The position numbers and the translations under genes are program-made. A stretch of DNA of 64,000 nt from Flavobacteriales bacterium. GTDB taxonomy: Bacteria > Bacteroidota > Bacteroidia > Flavobacteriales > Weeksellaceae. Below, piece by piece: positions 45,222 through 54,453 of this stretch. Every line of letters starts with the position of its first letter. Position 1 is the stretch's first letter. The notes beneath the pieces were generated by a model. That model was given only the letters and a program-made list of their open reading frames with translations, did no database searches and had not been told where the DNA came from. The stretch covers positions 27,871 to 91,870 of the forward strand of contig PDSY01000014.1 in the NCBI GenBank assembly GCA_002747105.1. The letters run 5' to 3'.

Positions 45222-45406
45222 AATTTTATTTTTGAGCCATAAAAAGCATGAATAATAATTGGCTTTTTTGAATTTTTAATATATTTTTCTATCACCTTGA
45301 AAAAAGTAGGCGAAACCATAGGACAACCTAAACTCAAATAAACAGGAAAAGTGTCTTCTTCAGTCGGCATATCGGAATAAGAATGAAGCACAATTGCTCT
45401 TTTCAT
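45218..45406 (-). pseudogene. Truncated L,D-transpeptidase (YkuD_2 C-terminal third)
   Basis: 62 residues. It matches only the end of a murein L,D-transpeptidase of the YkuD_2 type: RAIVLHSY carries the catalytic His and LSLGCPMV the catalytic Cys in S-x-G-C-P, followed by IIIHAFYG as the last strand. The first two thirds of the domain and any signal peptide are missing; the frame starts 17 bases after prfB. It overlaps the next gene by four bases, so it is still translated in register with the operon. It could be a decaying gene or a retained short peptide. Confidence 0.65.
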
Positions 45407-45423
45407 CGCATTACTAAAAAAAT

Positions 45424-46533
45424 TTAAAAAATCTCATCATTTTCTTCCTCATTTCCATCTCCCATTAAAAAGGCTTTCAAAAATGGCGTAATATCACCAT
45501 TCATCACCGCATCTACATTGGTCGTTTCGTAACCTGAACGAACATCTTTCACCATTTTGTAAGGATGCATTACATAATTTCGAATCTGACTTCCCCACTC
45601 GATTTTCATTTTACTCGCCTCAATTTCGTTTCGTGCTTTCATTCGTTCTTCAAGTTCTATTTCATACAACCTCGATTTCAATAATTGCATTGCCTTTTCC
45701 TTATTTTGAAGTTGAGAACGAGATTCGGAATTTTCAATAATAATCCCAGTTGGTTCGTGGCGAAGACGCACTGCCGTTTCTACTTTATTTACATTCTGAC
45801 CACCAGCACCAGAGGCCCTCATCGTCTCAAAAGAAATATCCGATGGGTTGATATTAATCTCAATAGAATCATCTACCAAAGGATAAACATAGACCGAAAC
45901 GAAACTCGTATGCCTTTTCGCATTACTATCAAAAGGCGAAATCCTCACCAAACGATGAACGCCATTTTCTCCCTTTAAATAACCAAAAGCATATTCTCCA
46001 TCAATCTCCAAAGTAACGGTTTTCACTCCCGCTACATCACCATCCTGATAATTGAGCTCTTTCAGTTTGTAGCCATTTTTCTCTGCCCACATGGTGTACA
46101 TTCTCATCAACATCGATGCCCAATCGCAAGATTCTGTTCCTCCTGCTCCTGCGGTAATTTGTAAAACTGCCGATAGTTCGTCGCCCTCATTGGACAACAT
46201 ATTTTTAAACTCCAAATCCTCGACTTTCTCCACTAATTTTGGAAAAGTATTGTCCAATTCTTGCTCACTATCTTTATCCTCTTTTGCAAAGTCTTGTAAG
46301 ACTTCTAAATCTTCGTATTGTGTGAAAATAGCATCATATTCCTCCACCCATTTCTTTTTAGAACGCAACTGTCTTAAAAATACTTCGGCTTTTTTGGAGT
46401 CGTTCCAAAAATCTGGAGATGCACTTTTTTCCTCATCATTGGCAATTTCTATTTTCTTTTTTTCAATTTGAAGATGTTTGTGTAAATCTTCAATTCGTTT
46501 TTTTATGGCTTTAAATTGATCGTTTGTTATCAT
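45424..46533 (-). CDS. prfB: Peptide chain release factor 2
   Basis: 369 residues in one uninterrupted frame. The peptide anticodon SPF is in [15 protein letters not shown], and the catalytic GGQ is in [16 protein letters not shown]. It ends translation at UGA and UAA. No internal stop with CTTTGA is present around codon 25, so the programmed +1 frameshift used by many bacteria is absent. First gene of prfB-ldt fragment-FemAB-like-DUF7935-ppa. Confidence 0.97.
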   Translation of the reverse strand: MITNDQFKAIKKRIEDLHKHLQIEKKKIEIANDEEKSASPDFWNDSKKAEVFLRQLRSKKKWVEEYDAIFTQYEDLEVLQDFAKEDKDSEQELDNTFPKLVEKVEDLEFKNMLSNEGDELSAVLQITAGAGGTESCDWASMLMRMYTMWAEKNGYKLKELNYQDGDVAGVKTVTLEIDGEYAFGYLKGENGVHRLVRISPFDSNAKRHTSFVSVYVYPLVDDSIEININPSDISFETMRASGAGGQNVNKVETAVRLRHEPTGIIIENSESRSQLQNKEKAMQLLKSRLYEIELEERMKARNEIEASKMKIEWGSQIRNYVMHPYKMVKDVRSGYETTNVDAVMNGDITPFLKAFLMGDGNEEENDEIF

Positions 46534-46547
46534 TTTATTTGAGTTAT

Positions 46548-46560
46548 CTAGTAATCAGTA
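46548..46560. repeat. AGTAATCAGTA-type short repeat (copy 1)
   Basis: CTAGTAATCAGTA in the 31-base gap between the M23 and prfB genes. Related sequences lie at 47563-47583 and 49116-49257. Confidence 0.5.
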
Positions 46561-46564
46561 AGTT

Positions 46565-47527
46565 TTATTTATTTTTCACTTTTTCTCCTTTAATCGGTGA
46601 ATAATCTTTTTTTATTGTACCATTGACCAATATTTCATTAAAATAAGACTTTACACCTGTCGCTTTATACATATTTTCAATATTCTGAATATGAAAGTGC
46701 AAATGAGCCTCAGAAGAATTCCCAGAATTACCACAAAGCCCCAATACATCTCCCTGTTTCACTTTTTGTCCTTGCCTTACCACAATAGAATTTTGTTTGA
46801 AATGAGCAAAAAATAAATATTCATTATTCCTTGTTTTAAGGATTACCGTATTTCCTGGAATATAAATTGGATTGAGTTCACCTGGTGGATTGTCTTTTAC
46901 GCCATCCACTACCATTACCACTTCGGCATTACAAGGTGCAATAATCTCTTTACCAAAAGCGTAATAATCTTCATTCGTTCTTCCATCTGTTTTAAAAGTC
47001 TTTCCTTTTTGGTCGGTAATGACAATATCAAACGCATTTTTTTGGGCTTCACTTTCTACGTGGTAATTCAATTCTTTGGTATCTCCACCCCAAAAAACCG
47101 TCCATTCGCCCTTAAATGGTAAAATTAATTTTGTTTTATTTCTTTCAAGTTGGGGTAAATTATCTTCCCTAAAAGGTTTAACAAAAAGACCATTGATTTT
47201 AGCCTTATCATCAAGGGAAATATTGATAGCAAAAGTTCCTCGCTCAAAGATCGTTTTGTACAAGGCGTAAGTTTGCACATATTTTACAAATGCTCTTTTC
47301 TGAATTTTTCCAACTTGACTTTTTAATCCGTTTAGAAAATCAGTTGTTTGTTCTATCGGTAAAGCCGTCTTCATTTCTGATGAAAACAAATTAAAGATTT
47401 TGTCAGGTTGATTAGCATTGTAATATTGCTCAAACTCTGCCGAGACTTTTTTATAAGCCTGCTTTTCAGTCTGTGCAAAACTGAATATCGGAATTAAAAT
47501 CAATAAAATTAAACTTATTTTTTTCAT
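46565..47527 (-). CDS. M23-family peptidase with N-terminal DUF3887-like domain
   Basis: 320 residues. Signal peptide 1-19 (SLILLILIPIFSFAQ). Residues ~20-120 are a DUF3887-like domain; the C-terminal half is a LytM/M23 domain with LCGNSGNSSEAHLHFHIQN (His277 and His279 as zinc ligand and catalytic residue). The first ligand pair is probably His156 and Asp167 (NYHVESEAQKNAFDIV), a longer spacing than the usual HxxxD. It probably cuts peptidoglycan cross-links in the periplasm. Precedes prfB by 31 bases. Confidence 0.85.
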   Translation of the reverse strand: MKKISLILLILIPIFSFAQTEKQAYKKVSAEFEQYYNANQPDKIFNLFSSEMKTALPIEQTTDFLNGLKSQVGKIQKRAFVKYVQTYALYKTIFERGTFAINISLDDKAKINGLFVKPFREDNLPQLERNKTKLILPFKGEWTVFWGGDTKELNYHVESEAQKNAFDIVITDQKGKTFKTDGRTNEDYYAFGKEIIAPCNAEVVMVVDGVKDNPPGELNPIYIPGNTVILKTRNNEYLFFAHFKQNSIVVRQGQKVKQGDVLGLCGNSGNSSEAHLHFHIQNIENMYKATGVKSYFNEILVNGTIKKDYSPIKGEKVKNK

Positions 47528-47562
47528 TTACTTTTTTCTATTTATACTTATCAATTACTATG

Positions 47563-47583
47563 TAACTGATTACTGGATTACTC
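47563..47583. repeat. AGTAATCAGTA-type short repeat (copy 2)
   Basis: TAACTGATTACTGGATTACT in the gap between the alpha/beta hydrolase and M23 genes, the inverse of the 46548 copy. Confidence 0.5.
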
Positions 47584-47588
47584 AATAT

Positions 47589-48371
47589 CTAACCTAAAAA
47601 ACCTTTCACTGCTTTGGTGAAATCTTTTGGATTTTCGGCTTGTACCCAATGTCCAGCATTAGGGATTTTAATTAATTGATATTGTGGAAATTGTTGTTTC
47701 ATTAAGAAATCATCTTGCGGTAAAATATAATTAGATTTATCCCCTGCGATAAATAAAGTTTCTCCCTCAAACACCCCAAACTGAATGGCATTTCCTACAA
47801 AATCATTGTAATGATTTGATAAAGCATCGAGGTTAAATCGCCAATTCAATTTCTTGTCTTTCGTCCAATACAAACTTTTAGTTAAGAAAAAAACGATTGA
47901 TTTTTCTGGAATATATTGGCTCAGTAGGTTTTCCACTTCACTTCTTGATTTTACTTGTTCAAAATCTACACTCTTTAAGGCTTTTATAATTCCTTGATGA
48001 TGTGGCGGATAAGCCTTTGGCGAAATATCTACTACGATTAATTTAGCCACTTTCTCAGGGTGCTGAATGGCAAATTGCATCACTGCCTTTCCACCCAAAG
48101 AATGCCCCAAAAGATGAGCCTTTTCAATCTGATGATACTGCATATAGTTTGTAATATCATCGGCTAAATCCTTGTGTGTCATTCCATTCGTGTGAAAACT
48201 CCTTCCGTGATTCCTTAAATCAATCAAATGAACTGGTCGGCTCTCTCCTAAATCTCTTCCAAAAGTTCCCCAATTATCCAACATACCAAACAATCCGTGA
48301 AAAATCAATAATGGTAAGCCTTCGTTTTCTTGTCCGTAAATTTTAGAATGTAATATTTTATTATCTGTCAT
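47589..48371 (-). CDS. Alpha/beta-fold hydrolase (esterase)
   Basis: 260 residues, cytoplasmic. The oxyanion region is LIFHGLFGMLDNWGTFGRDL, the nucleophile elbow GHSLGGKAVMQFA (Ser at about residue 92), Asp in VGNAIQFGVFEGETLFIAGD, and the catalytic His in IPNAGHWVQAENP. It is similar to the YbfF-type esterases; the substrate is unknown. It starts 12 bases after pdxJ and shares its transcript. Confidence 0.87.
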   Translation of the reverse strand: MTDNKILHSKIYGQENEGLPLLIFHGLFGMLDNWGTFGRDLGESRPVHLIDLRNHGRSFHTNGMTHKDLADDITNYMQYHQIEKAHLLGHSLGGKAVMQFAIQHPEKVAKLIVVDISPKAYPPHHQGIIKALKSVDFEQVKSRSEVENLLSQYIPEKSIVFFLTKSLYWTKDKKLNWRFNLDALSNHYNDFVGNAIQFGVFEGETLFIAGDKSNYILPQDDFLMKQQFPQYQLIKIPNAGHWVQAENPKDFTKAVKGFLG

Positions 48372-48383
48372 TTTCGTTTTATT

Positions 48384-49103
48384 TTAGCCTTTTTGCAATC
48401 TTTTTCTATACCCTTGAATAGTATTTTCTAAACCTAAATACAACGCCTCAGAAATAAGGGCGTGTCCGATAGAAACCTCCAATAAATTCGGAATATGCGC
48501 TGCAAAATACTGAATATTATCTAAACTTAAATCATGTCCTGCATTAATCCCTAAACCATATTCTGTGGCTTTTTGAGCCGTAGCAATATACTTTTCAATG
48601 GCTTTTTCTTTATTGATGAAATAATTTTTAGCATAGTCTTCGGTGTAGAGTTCTATCCTATCCGTTCCCGTTTTGGAGGCATATTCTACCATCGCTGGAT
48701 TCGGGTCAAGGAATATTGAAGTTCTAATTCCCGCATTTTTAAATTCAGTGATAATATCCGTAAGATAATCTAAATGCGTCTTACAATCCCAACCCGCATT
48801 GGAAGTCAGTACCTCATTAGAATCAGGAACAAGCGTTACTTGCTCTGGCTTCACCTCCAATACCATATCCATAAACGGACGAAAAGGATTTCCTTCTATA
48901 TTAAATTCGGTGTGTACCAAAGGTTTTAAATCATAAACATCTTTCCTTGTGATGTGTCTTTCATCTGGTCTTGGATGAATGGTAATCCCTTCTGCTCCAA
49001 ACTTTTGAGCATCAATGGCTACTTGCGTTACACTCGGCACATCTCCACCTCTTGCATTTCGTAAAGTGGCTATTTTATTAATATTTACACTTAGTTTTGT
49101 CAT
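48384..49103 (-). CDS. pdxJ: Pyridoxine 5'-phosphate synthase
   Basis: 239 residues. It condenses aminoacetone phosphate with deoxyxylulose phosphate in the DXP-dependent vitamin B6 pathway. Family motifs: [33 protein letters not shown] (substrate-binding His and Arg), [19 protein letters not shown], and [12 protein letters not shown]; the end is [18 protein letters not shown]. Operon with the alpha/beta hydrolase. Confidence 0.96.
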   Translation of the reverse strand: MTKLSVNINKIATLRNARGGDVPSVTQVAIDAQKFGAEGITIHPRPDERHITRKDVYDLKPLVHTEFNIEGNPFRPFMDMVLEVKPEQVTLVPDSNEVLTSNAGWDCKTHLDYLTDIITEFKNAGIRTSIFLDPNPAMVEYASKTGTDRIELYTEDYAKNYFINKEKAIEKYIATAQKATEYGLGINAGHDLSLDNIQYFAAHIPNLLEVSIGHALISEALYLGLENTIQGYRKRLQKG

Positions 49104-49115
49104 TTTTCTTCAGTT

Positions 49116-49257
49116 TTCTAGTTTTGCTAGTATTCTAGTAATCAGTTTTATATTTCTTTATCTCTAATTTTTTATTTTTTGGTAGTCAGTTTTAATTTTC
49201 ATTCATTTTTTTAAGCAAAATAAACTAGATTACTGACTACTAAACTACTGGGTTACT
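49116..49257. repeat. Cluster of AGTAATCAGTA-type repeats between mscS and pdxJ
   Basis: The gap contains TTCTAGTAATCAG-like stretches (about 49134-49145), a GGTAGTCAG (49181-49189) and an inverted ACTAGATTACTGACTACTAA run (from 49224). The whole gap is made of degenerate copies and holds no gene. Confidence 0.5.
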
Positions 49258-49261
49258 TTTA

Positions 49262-50515
49262 TCAAACCTTAAATCCAAATTGTAAAATATCCAATTCAAA
49301 TTCTTTGGCTACCGTTAATAAATGGTCAAAAATATCTGCCTGAATTTCTTCATAACCTTTTAAGGCTGATTCGTTGGCAAAGCAATAGATTTCTAACGGC
49401 AAACCTTGTGAACTTGCTTGTAAATGCCTTACCACAATGGTCTCCTTTTCATTAATCTTTGGGTTGGTTTCTAAATATTTGTACACATATTTTCTGAAAA
49501 CACCGATATTGGTAAGCTGTTGCCCATTCATAATATTGTCCGAATGGAGAACGGTATTTTTTTCCTCTTGGATAATTTTCATTTTATATGCTAAATAATC
49601 TCTCAAAAGATTGATTTCCATTAACTTTTTAATCTCTTGTTCATTTAAAAATTTAAAAGAATCAATATTAAAAGTAATCGAACGCTTAATTCTCCTCGTG
49701 TTACTCTCCGACATTACCTGATTGTTTTTAATCTCGGTAGAAAGTAAATCGTAAGTGGGAATAGTAGAAATGGTTTTATCGAAATTAATGATTTTCGTGG
49801 TCAGCAAACTAATCTCTTGAATCGTTCCTTGAATATTATATTTCGGAATGGCAATCCAATCTCCCACTTTCATATTTTTGGAAGTTGAAACATGAATTCC
49901 TGTAACGAAACCTAAAATGGTATCTCGAAAAATCAATAAAATAATCGCTGTCATCGCTCCAATACTTCCCAAAATCGTTTTGGCATCAATATTGAAAATC
50001 ACTTGAATACCAACCATCAGAAAAACGATCATTGCAACAATATTCAACGATTGTGTTATCGCTCTAATCGCCGTAATTTTATAGAAATCTTGCTTGTGTT
50101 CATAGAAATAATTAATCGATTTTAAAACTCTCTTAAATAATATCCAAACGATATACACTGTAAATAAATAAAAGACAATTTCAATAGTGTAAACCAACAT
50201 ATTAGAATGCTGATGAAATAAAGGAGAAATGATAATATTGGCTAATCCCAAAGTGATTAAATGAGCCACAGAATTGAAAACTTGGCATCGATTTAAAGCT
50301 TCCAAAAATGGATTTTTGACCTTTTTACTAAATAAATAATAGGAAAAGTTCATTATTTTTTTCAGTACAAAATCAAAACCCAACATTAAAACAGCCAATA
50401 CCAATAGCTTTAAGATAATTTGCATTACCAACGCCATATCGTCCGAAAATAATTCGGAAAAAAATAAGTGAATTGTATCACTTAATCCTTGTATAAAGTC
50501 TTTTGGCGTTTTCAT
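49262..50515 (-). CDS. MscS family mechanosensitive channel
   Basis: 417 residues from MKTPKDFIQGLSDTIHLFFS; a longer frame starts at 50584 but the minus-strand promoter box at 50533-50540 lies between them and favours 50515. Four or five membrane segments precede the MscS domain, with the pore-lining helix NIDAKTILGSIGAMTAIILL and the beta domain VGDWIAIPKYNIQGTIQEIS. It releases osmolytes under hypo-osmotic shock. Divergent from the DUF456 gene. Confidence 0.9.
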   Translation of the reverse strand: MKTPKDFIQGLSDTIHLFFSELFSDDMALVMQIILKLLVLAVLMLGFDFVLKKIMNFSYYLFSKKVKNPFLEALNRCQVFNSVAHLITLGLANIIISPLFHQHSNMLVYTIEIVFYLFTVYIVWILFKRVLKSINYFYEHKQDFYKITAIRAITQSLNIVAMIVFLMVGIQVIFNIDAKTILGSIGAMTAIILLIFRDTILGFVTGIHVSTSKNMKVGDWIAIPKYNIQGTIQEISLLTTKIINFDKTISTIPTYDLLSTEIKNNQVMSESNTRRIKRSITFNIDSFKFLNEQEIKKLMEINLLRDYLAYKMKIIQEEKNTVLHSDNIMNGQQLTNIGVFRKYVYKYLETNPKINEKETIVVRHLQASSQGLPLEIYCFANESALKGYEEIQADIFDHLLTVAKEFELDILQFGFKV

Positions 50516-50532
50516 ATTATACTCAATTTTAG

Positions 50533-50540
50533 CAAAAATA
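50533..50540 (-). promoter_or_regulatory. -7 promoter box of mscS
   Basis: The minus strand reads TATTTTTG (TAnnTTTG), 17 bases before the 50515 start. Confidence 0.55.
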
Positions 50541-50598
50541 AGAAAAGTGTTTGGCTTTGCGTAAATAAATGTGTATTTTTCCAAAAAATAATAGTTTA

Positions 50599-51087
50599 AT
50601 GAGTGAAAATATTATTATTATCATCAGCTTACTACTGATTATCATTGGAAGTATCGGTACTATACTCCCTGCTTTACCAGGGTTATTGGTCTGTTTTGGA
50701 GGTTTATTATTATTCAAATTCGGTACAGAAAACGATTTACCCATGTTGTATATTTGGATTTTTGGAATATTATCCGCCCTATCTCTTTTATTAGATTATA
50801 TTGTTCCTGCCAAACTTACCAAAAAATATGGCGGAACCCGTTGGGGAAGTGTCGGCTCTATTATCGGAACCATTTTGGGGCTTTTGTTTATTCCTCTTGC
50901 TTTTGGATTTTTAATCGGAATGCTTTTGGGAGCTTTCGTTGGGGAACTCTTACACGACGTTAATAACAAAAAGAAAGCTTTTGATGCCGTAAAAGGAGCC
51001 TTTATCGGTTTTATTGTCGGTACAGGTTTTAATTTCACAATGAGTTTAGCAATGTTTTTTGTCGTTATCTATTATCTAATCTTTTAA
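50599..51087 (+). CDS. DUF456 family membrane protein
   Basis: 162 residues from MSENIIIIISLLLIIIGSIG; an earlier in-frame start at 50569 would add ten residues. Four to five membrane segments. The family pattern GTILPALPGLLVCFGGLLLF and the Gly-rich ...GTRWGSVGSIIGTILGL... ...LGAFVGELLH are clear. The role of DUF456 is unknown. The next lipoprotein gene starts four bases downstream. Confidence 0.85.
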   Translation: MSENIIIIISLLLIIIGSIGTILPALPGLLVCFGGLLLFKFGTENDLPMLYIWIFGILSALSLLLDYIVPAKLTKKYGGTRWGSVGSIIGTILGLLFIPLAFGFLIGMLLGAFVGELLHDVNNKKKAFDAVKGAFIGFIVGTGFNFTMSLAMFFVVIYYLIF

Positions 51088-51091
51088 ATTA

Positions 51092-51679
51092 ATGAAAATG
51101 AAAAAAAGTATCGGAATCGCATTATTGAGTTTGTTTTTATTTACAAATTGTACGGCTCAAAAAAAGAAAGCTTCATCATTTAGCAATTCAAAAATAGAAA
51201 AGAAACAAGACGATATTATTCGTTTAAAAGAAGGTCAAAATATTTTTGCTAAAAAATATCAAATGAATATCACCTTTAAAAAAGTGATAGAAGATAGTAG
51301 ATGTGTCAAAAAAAATGAAAAATGTGCTAAGAATGGTATTGGTGTTGTCAGTATTGAGTTAATGAGTATTCACTCTCGTCCTCGTACTTTTGCTTTATCT
51401 ACTACAAATTTTGGTAAGTATCAACAAAGTATTTATTTTAACGGTTATCAAATTTCCTTGGAAAGATTGTTACCAGAAAACAATAACTCACACCGAAAAC
51501 AAGAATACATTATTGAATTAAAAATAAAAAAACATAAGTTCAATAAGAGAAAAAATATTACCATTAAAAATTTAAAAAAATTAAACCAAAAGAAAAAAAG
51601 CAGAGTCAAATTATTAGAAAATTATGATAAAACAACGAGTGAATTTCGCTTTGAACATGCTCCTTTAGAGAAGAGTTAA
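51092..51679 (+). CDS. Putative lipoprotein, unknown function
   Basis: 195 residues (or MKKS start at 51098). Lipobox LFTNC with Cys at about residue 22, followed by a Lys-rich region. The soluble part has two cysteines in RCVKKNEKCAKNGIG, possibly a disulfide, and ends in a basic KKKSRVKLLENYDKTT stretch. I recognise no domain. It is coupled to DUF456 by a four-base gap and convergent with the hydrolase at 51688, eight bases away. Confidence 0.7.
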   Translation: MKMKKSIGIALLSLFLFTNCTAQKKKASSFSNSKIEKKQDDIIRLKEGQNIFAKKYQMNITFKKVIEDSRCVKKNEKCAKNGIGVVSIELMSIHSRPRTFALSTTNFGKYQQSIYFNGYQISLERLLPENNNSHRKQEYIIELKIKKHKFNKRKNITIKNLKKLNQKKKSRVKLLENYDKTTSEFRFEHAPLEKS

Positions 51680-51687
51680 AAAACATT

Positions 51688-52332
51688 TCACATACTAAAA
51701 ACTTCCTCCAAAATTTTAGACACTTTTTTGTATTTGGTCGCAGGGAAAAGGTGCGTTCCACCTTTGATAATATACTCTGGCTGAGAAAGTTTGATGGGAA
51801 AAACAATGTCTTTATCTCCCATAATTTGGATAATATCAGGCAGTTTTTCAAACTTCCATTCCGATATTTTAATAATACTCCATTTTAAGTAATATGGATC
51901 TTTCATTCTAAAATACTGAAGAACACCAGGGGTTTTGGAATCGAAAATTTTCCTTAATAAAGAATACATCACAACTCCCTTATCATTAAAAGCAGTCTTT
52001 GGAATAATGCGAGGAATTTTCGTGATTTCTCCAGCCTTGATAAGTGGCGACTTTTCTTTGTCCGATTTTATACTTCCTAAAATTACGACTTTTTCCGCCT
52101 TATATCGCTTGTGAATTTCTTGCACAACAATACCACCGAAAGAATAACCTAACAAACAAAAAGGCTCTGTTTTATCGATGCTCTCTGCCATTCTTTCGAT
52201 ATAATGCTCCCATTCTTCTTCCTGATGAGGAACAAGCCATTGGAGAAAAACCACTTCGAGGTTTTTGGGAAAGTTTATTCTTTCCAAAACCTTAAAGTCT
52301 GCCCCTAAACCACTGATAACATATAACTTCAT
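51688..52332 (-). CDS. Alpha/beta-fold hydrolase
   Basis: 214 residues, cytoplasmic. MKLYVISGLGADFKVLERIN is the N-terminal strand and loop, the nucleophile is in LLGYSFGGIVVQEI (Ser at about residue 76), and the Asp/His positions fit IQIMGDKDIVFP and GGTHLFPATKYK near the C-terminus. Substrate unknown. Its start codon is four bases after the yceI terminator, so it may need its own promoter or read-through. Confidence 0.82.
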   Translation of the reverse strand: MKLYVISGLGADFKVLERINFPKNLEVVFLQWLVPHQEEEWEHYIERMAESIDKTEPFCLLGYSFGGIVVQEIHKRYKAEKVVILGSIKSDKEKSPLIKAGEITKIPRIIPKTAFNDKGVVMYSLLRKIFDSKTPGVLQYFRMKDPYYLKWSIIKISEWKFEKLPDIIQIMGDKDIVFPIKLSQPEYIIKGGTHLFPATKYKKVSKILEEVFSM

Positions 52333-52341
52333 TTCACAAAA

Positions 52342-52369
52342 AAGAGCAGAATTATCACATTCTGCTCTT
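52342..52369 (-). terminator. Terminator after yceI
   Basis: AAGAGCAGAAT (52342-52352) and ATTCTGCTCTT (52359-52369) form an 11-bp perfect stem followed by a minus-strand T-run. The next gene's ATG lies just past it. Confidence 0.8.
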
Positions 52370-52391
52370 GGATTTATTTATATTCATTTGA

Positions 52392-52991
52392 TTATTTAAT
52401 TGTTGAAAACTGGATTTTTAAATCCACCTCATCTCTAATAAAATAATCCTTGACACAATAATTATAGAATGCCTTAAAATCTTGTCTATTAATTGAAAAC
52501 TTAGCAGAAGTAAAAGTAATCGCATAATCATTTTTGACAATATTCGCTGGGAAAGAAATCGTTTTTCGAACGCCTTTTATGGTAATCCTTCCCACCACTT
52601 CATAATTATATTCTTTATCCTTTTGAGGAATAAGTTTAGAAATTTTAAACTTTGCCATCGGATATTTTCTCACATCAAAAAAGTCGCTACTCTTGAGGTG
52701 TTTATTCAATAAATCGTGGCTTTTTCCTCTCAAATCGGTATTATTAAGCTTTCTCATATCAATTAAGAACTCTCCTCCTACCAATTTTTTATTATTAAAC
52801 AAAAGTTTTCCCATTTTCATAGGAACAACACCTGTGTGCGTGGTATGTTCTGACTTTACAATTTTATATCCCCACCATTGTATTTCGGATTTTTTAACTC
52901 TTACTACCTTATCGAATTTAATCTTTCTTCTTTGAGAAAAAGTTAAAGAAATACCCAAAATTAAAAATACAAATAATAATATTCTCTTCAT
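52392..52991 (-). CDS. YceI family lipid-binding protein
   Basis: 199 residues. Signal peptide 1-19 (LLFVFLILGISLTFSQ). The YceI beta-barrel follows: IQWWGYKIVKSEHTTHTGVV near the start, then MRKLNNTDLRGKSHDLLNKH, PMAKFKISKL and YNYEVVGRITIKGVRKTISF. Family members bind isoprenoid lipids in the periplasm. Monocistronic with its own terminator. Confidence 0.92.
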   Translation of the reverse strand: MKRILLFVFLILGISLTFSQRRKIKFDKVVRVKKSEIQWWGYKIVKSEHTTHTGVVPMKMGKLLFNNKKLVGGEFLIDMRKLNNTDLRGKSHDLLNKHLKSSDFFDVRKYPMAKFKISKLIPQKDKEYNYEVVGRITIKGVRKTISFPANIVKNDYAITFTSAKFSINRQDFKAFYNYCVKDYFIRDEVDLKIQFSTIK

Positions 52992-53112
52992 TTTTTATTT
53001 ATTTTTATACCAAGCAAATATACTAATTTATCTGAAAAACCAAAATTTATTCTTCATTTTACTTTTTCAAATCATTCGGAAGGCTACCTTTTTCAGATAG
53101 CCTAACTTGGTT

Positions 53113-54243
53113 TTATTTGGTAATCATTCTTCCTATCACTAATTTTTGAATCTCCGAAGTTCCCTCTCCAATGGTACAAAGTTTAGAATCTCTGTAAAAC
53201 TTCTCTGCTGGGAAATCTTTGGTGTAACCATAACCTCCAAAAATCTGTACGGCATCATTAGAAATCTTTACACAAGCTTCAGATGCGTATAATTTTGCCA
53301 TTGCACCTTCTTTGGTCATTGGTTGTTTAGCATTTTTCAAAGTAGCAGCTCTTTGGATTAATAATTCTGACGCATCTATTTCTGTTGCCATATCGGCTAA
53401 CATAAAGTTAATCGCTTGAAAGTTCGCAATTTCTTTACCAAATTGTTTTCTTTCTTTAGCGTACTTCAATGCAGATTTATAAGCACCTCTTGCTGTTCCT
53501 AAAGACAAAGCTGCGATAGAAATTCTACCTCCGTCCAAAATTTTCAAGGCTTGTTTAAATCCTTCTCCTACTTCTCCTAAACGATGAGAATCTGGCACTC
53601 TTACATTGTCAAAAATCAATTCAGCAGTTTCTGAGGCTCTCATTCCCAATTTATTTTCTTTCTTCCCTGAAGTAAATCCTGGCATACCTTTTTCCAACAC
53701 AAAAGCCGTTGCATTATTCTTCGCTCCTTTTTCTCCTGTTCTTGTCATGACTACTGCAATATCTCCAGAAATAGCGTGTGTAATAAAGTTTTTAGCTCCA
53801 TTAATTACCCATTCGTCTCCATCTTTTACAGCAGTGGTACTCATTCCACCTGCATCGGAACCTGTATTATGCTCTGTCAATCCCCAAGCACCAATTACCT
53901 TTCCTGTTGCTAATTGTGGCAACCATTTTTTTCTTTGCTCTTCGTTTCCAAATTCATAAATATGATTGGTACACAAAGAATTGTGTGCAGCAATAGAAAG
54001 CCCTATTGATGGATCAACTTGTGAAATTTCATCAAGAATGGCAACATATTCATGGTAACTTAGACCTGAACCACCATACTCCTCAGGGATAACAATTCCC
54101 ATAAAACCCATTTCTCCTAATTCGTGGAATAAATCTTTTGGAAAAGTCTGACTTTCATCCCACTCCATAATATTAGGTCTTATTTTTTTCTCTGCAAAAT
54201 CACGAGCCGTTTCGGCAATCATTTTAAGGTTTTCTTGATTCAT
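53113..54243 (-). CDS. Acyl-CoA dehydrogenase
   Basis: 376 residues from MNQENLKMIAETARDFAEKK; the frame is open to 54279 but alignment favours this start. FAD motifs WGLTEHNTGSDAGGM and VINGAKNFITHA, the adenine-binding KYAKERKQFGKEIANFQAIN, and the catalytic glutamate in the TIGEGTSEIQ loop are present. It oxidises fatty or branched acyl-CoA, with ETF as electron acceptor; exact chain length cannot be told. Confidence 0.94.
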   Translation of the reverse strand: MNQENLKMIAETARDFAEKKIRPNIMEWDESQTFPKDLFHELGEMGFMGIVIPEEYGGSGLSYHEYVAILDEISQVDPSIGLSIAAHNSLCTNHIYEFGNEEQRKKWLPQLATGKVIGAWGLTEHNTGSDAGGMSTTAVKDGDEWVINGAKNFITHAISGDIAVVMTRTGEKGAKNNATAFVLEKGMPGFTSGKKENKLGMRASETAELIFDNVRVPDSHRLGEVGEGFKQALKILDGGRISIAALSLGTARGAYKSALKYAKERKQFGKEIANFQAINFMLADMATEIDASELLIQRAATLKNAKQPMTKEGAMAKLYASEACVKISNDAVQIFGGYGYTKDFPAEKFYRDSKLCTIGEGTSEIQKLVIGRMITK

Positions 54244-54453
54244 ATTTTTTATTTTTCTATATTTCGGAGCAATGTACAAAAAAAATATGAATTTTATTGG
54301 TTTTTAAGGATGAAAATTATTTTTTTCTTCCATATAGACAGAGGGAATCTATTATTTTAAAATCAATACTTTTATCCAAGAAATTTTTAGAGAGCGAAAA
54401 TTTTATACAAGTCCTAAAAAATACTCTCCCTGATAATCATAAATCGTTTTCAC

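Noticed and set aside
53081..53103. Hairpin AGGCTA...TAGCCT after the acyl-CoA dehydrogenase gene
   Set aside because: The stem is only six pairs and there is no T-run on the transcript strand, so I did not call it a terminator.
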